Part shown: piece after piece, positions 5,365 through 6,194 of the stretch
How the letters are laid out: every line of letters begins with the position of its first letter
Position numbering within the stretch: position 1 is the stretch's first letter
Assembly: GCA_002308195.1 (NCBI GenBank)
Contig: DBVU01000048.1
Coordinates: forward strand, 7,732-13,925
DNA length: 6,194 bases
From: Bacteroidales bacterium UBA1256
GTDB lineage: Bacteria; Bacteroidota; Bacteroidia; Bacteroidales; Paludibacteraceae
Direction: 5' to 3'
The notes under the pieces: generated by a model
The model's database searches: none
What the model saw: the letters and a program-made list of their open reading frames with translations, nothing else
What the model was told of the DNA's origin: nothing
Made by a program: the position numbers and the translations under genes

Positions 5365-6194
5365 ATGAGTAAAGTAACTGTAGTAGGCGCAGGAAACGTA
5401 GGTGCAACTTGCGCAAATGTATTAGCAGTAAACGAAGTAGCTAACCAGGTTTGTCTGATTGACATCAAGGAAGGTTTTGCTGAGGGCAAGGCCATGGATA
5501 TCATGCAGACCGCTCAACTCATGGGCTTTGACACTGTAGTGGAAGGTGTTACCAACGATTACAGCAAGACTGCCGGTTCGGATGTAGTTATCATCACTTC
5601 GGGTCTGCCACGTAAACCGGGTATGACACGTGAGGAGCTCATCGGTGTCAATGCAGGTATCGTTAAGAGCGTTGCTCAGCAGGTTTTGACCTATAGCCCA
5701 AATGCTATCCTCGTTGTTGTCAGCAACCCTATGGATACCATGGCTTACCTGACTCTCCATGCACTCGGCCTGCCGCGTAACCGCGTGATCGGTATGGGTG
5801 GCGCGCTCGATAGCGCACGTCTGAAATACTTCCTCAGCCAGGCTCTCAAATGCAATGCCAACGATGTGGACGGTTTCGTTATCGGCGGTCACGGCGATAC
5901 CACGATGATTCCTCTGACCAGTTACACCACTTACAAAGGTATCAACGTAAGCGAGTTCCTCAGCGACGAGGAAATCGAAGATGTGGTTAAGAGCACAATG
6001 GTTGGTGGTGCTACCCTGACTGGCCTTCTTGGAACAAGTGCTTGGATGGCTCCGGGCGCTGCCGCTGCTAGCGTGGCTGAAGCTATCATCAAGGACCAGA
6101 AAAAGATGATTCCTTGCTCCGCGGCTCTCGAGGGTGAGTATGGAATGAAAGATATCACAATTGGTGTACCTTGTATCATCGGCAAGAACGGTAT
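5365..6194 (+). CDS. mdh: Malate dehydrogenase (NAD-dependent, LDH-like type), 3' truncated
   Basis: This enzyme reversibly oxidises malate to oxaloacetate with NAD in the cytoplasm, in central carbon metabolism (in fermenting Bacteroidales mainly in the reductive, fumarate-forming direction). The 276 complete codons visible are most of the roughly 310 expected. Seen: the Rossmann loop GAGNVGAT (8-15), the acidic NAD-ribose ligand Asp33 (LIDIKEG), the substrate loop GLPRKPGMTR with Arg83 and Arg89 (Arg at 83 marks malate rather than lactate dehydrogenase), SNPMD (120-124), Asp149/Arg152 (GGALDSARLKYF) and the catalytic His176 in GGHGDTTM. The start is the ATG before SKVTVVGAGNVGA, the normal N-terminus of the family. 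The leader is A-rich without a Shine-Dalgarno sequence. A clear Bacteroidota promoter lies about 50 nt upstream. It is transcribed away from the outer-membrane pair. The frame runs off the window end uninterrupted. Confidence 0.97.
   Translation, partial: MSKVTVVGAGNVGATCANVLAVNEVANQVCLIDIKEGFAEGKAMDIMQTAQLMGFDTVVEGVTNDYSKTAGSDVVIITSGLPRKPGMTREELIGVNAGIVKSVAQQVLTYSPNAILVVVSNPMDTMAYLTLHALGLPRNRVIGMGGALDSARLKYFLSQALKCNANDVDGFVIGGHGDTTMIPLTSYTTYKGINVSEFLSDEEIEDVVKSTMVGGATLTGLLGTSAWMAPGAAAASVAEAIIKDQKKMIPCSAALEGEYGMKDITIGVPCIIGKNG

Noticed and set aside
5422..5892. A 156-codon minus-strand open frame inside mdh
   Set aside because: The plus-strand frame is unambiguous malate dehydrogenase with all catalytic residues, so this is a shadow.
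1..6194. Mobile element, CRISPR, phage or defence system
   Set aside because: No transposase, integrase, long terminal repeats, regularly spaced repeats or defence domains are visible on either strand, and the genes are intact core metabolic and envelope functions.

Overview
The window looks like a chromosomal segment from a member of the Bacteroidales. The evidence is a TonB-dependent receptor, a PorT-like outer-membrane barrel, an A-rich leader with no Shine-Dalgarno sequence, and two promoters of the Bacteroidota type (TTTG at -33 and TAnnTTTG at -7, 20 nt apart). I cannot name a genus from the sequence alone.

Layout from left to right. At 1-1437 (+) is the C-terminal two-thirds of a Dcp-type M3 metallopeptidase; its start lies outside the window. 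Its stop overlaps by one base (TAATG) the start of a small multi-pass membrane protein of unknown function (1437-1970, +), so the two are probably one translationally coupled unit. That gene runs tail to tail into a TonB-dependent outer-membrane receptor on the minus strand (1936-4158), and the two coding regions share 35 bp at their 3' ends. Upstream of the receptor, on the same strand and 70 nt away, is a PorT-like outer-membrane beta-barrel protein (4229-4996, minus). With no promoter visible between them, these two probably form an envelope operon transcribed leftward. A 368-bp intergenic region (4997-5364) separates this pair from a divergent malate dehydrogenase gene (5365 to the window end, 3' truncated).

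The intergenic region is the most structured part of the window. It holds one good Bacteroidota promoter for each direction. Each promoter has a nearly identical inverted repeat (TTTTGCGGT[C]GCAAAA on the plus strand) laid over its -7 box. It also contains a 21-bp AT-rich palindrome placed about 70 bp upstream of the minus-strand transcription start, an 11-bp tandem repeat, a short GA tract, and a second AT-rich inverted repeat just upstream of the mdh -33 box. The minus-strand promoter also moves the start of the beta-barrel gene: an upstream in-frame TTG lies inside the -7 box, and the ATG at 4996 would be read from an almost leaderless mRNA.

I found no mobile element, CRISPR array, tRNA or rRNA, and no clear rho-independent terminator. 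The coding content is ordinary housekeeping and envelope genes. The less ordinary points are the regulatory architecture between 4997 and 5364, the overlapping convergent gene ends, and the uncharacterised membrane protein coupled to the peptidase.
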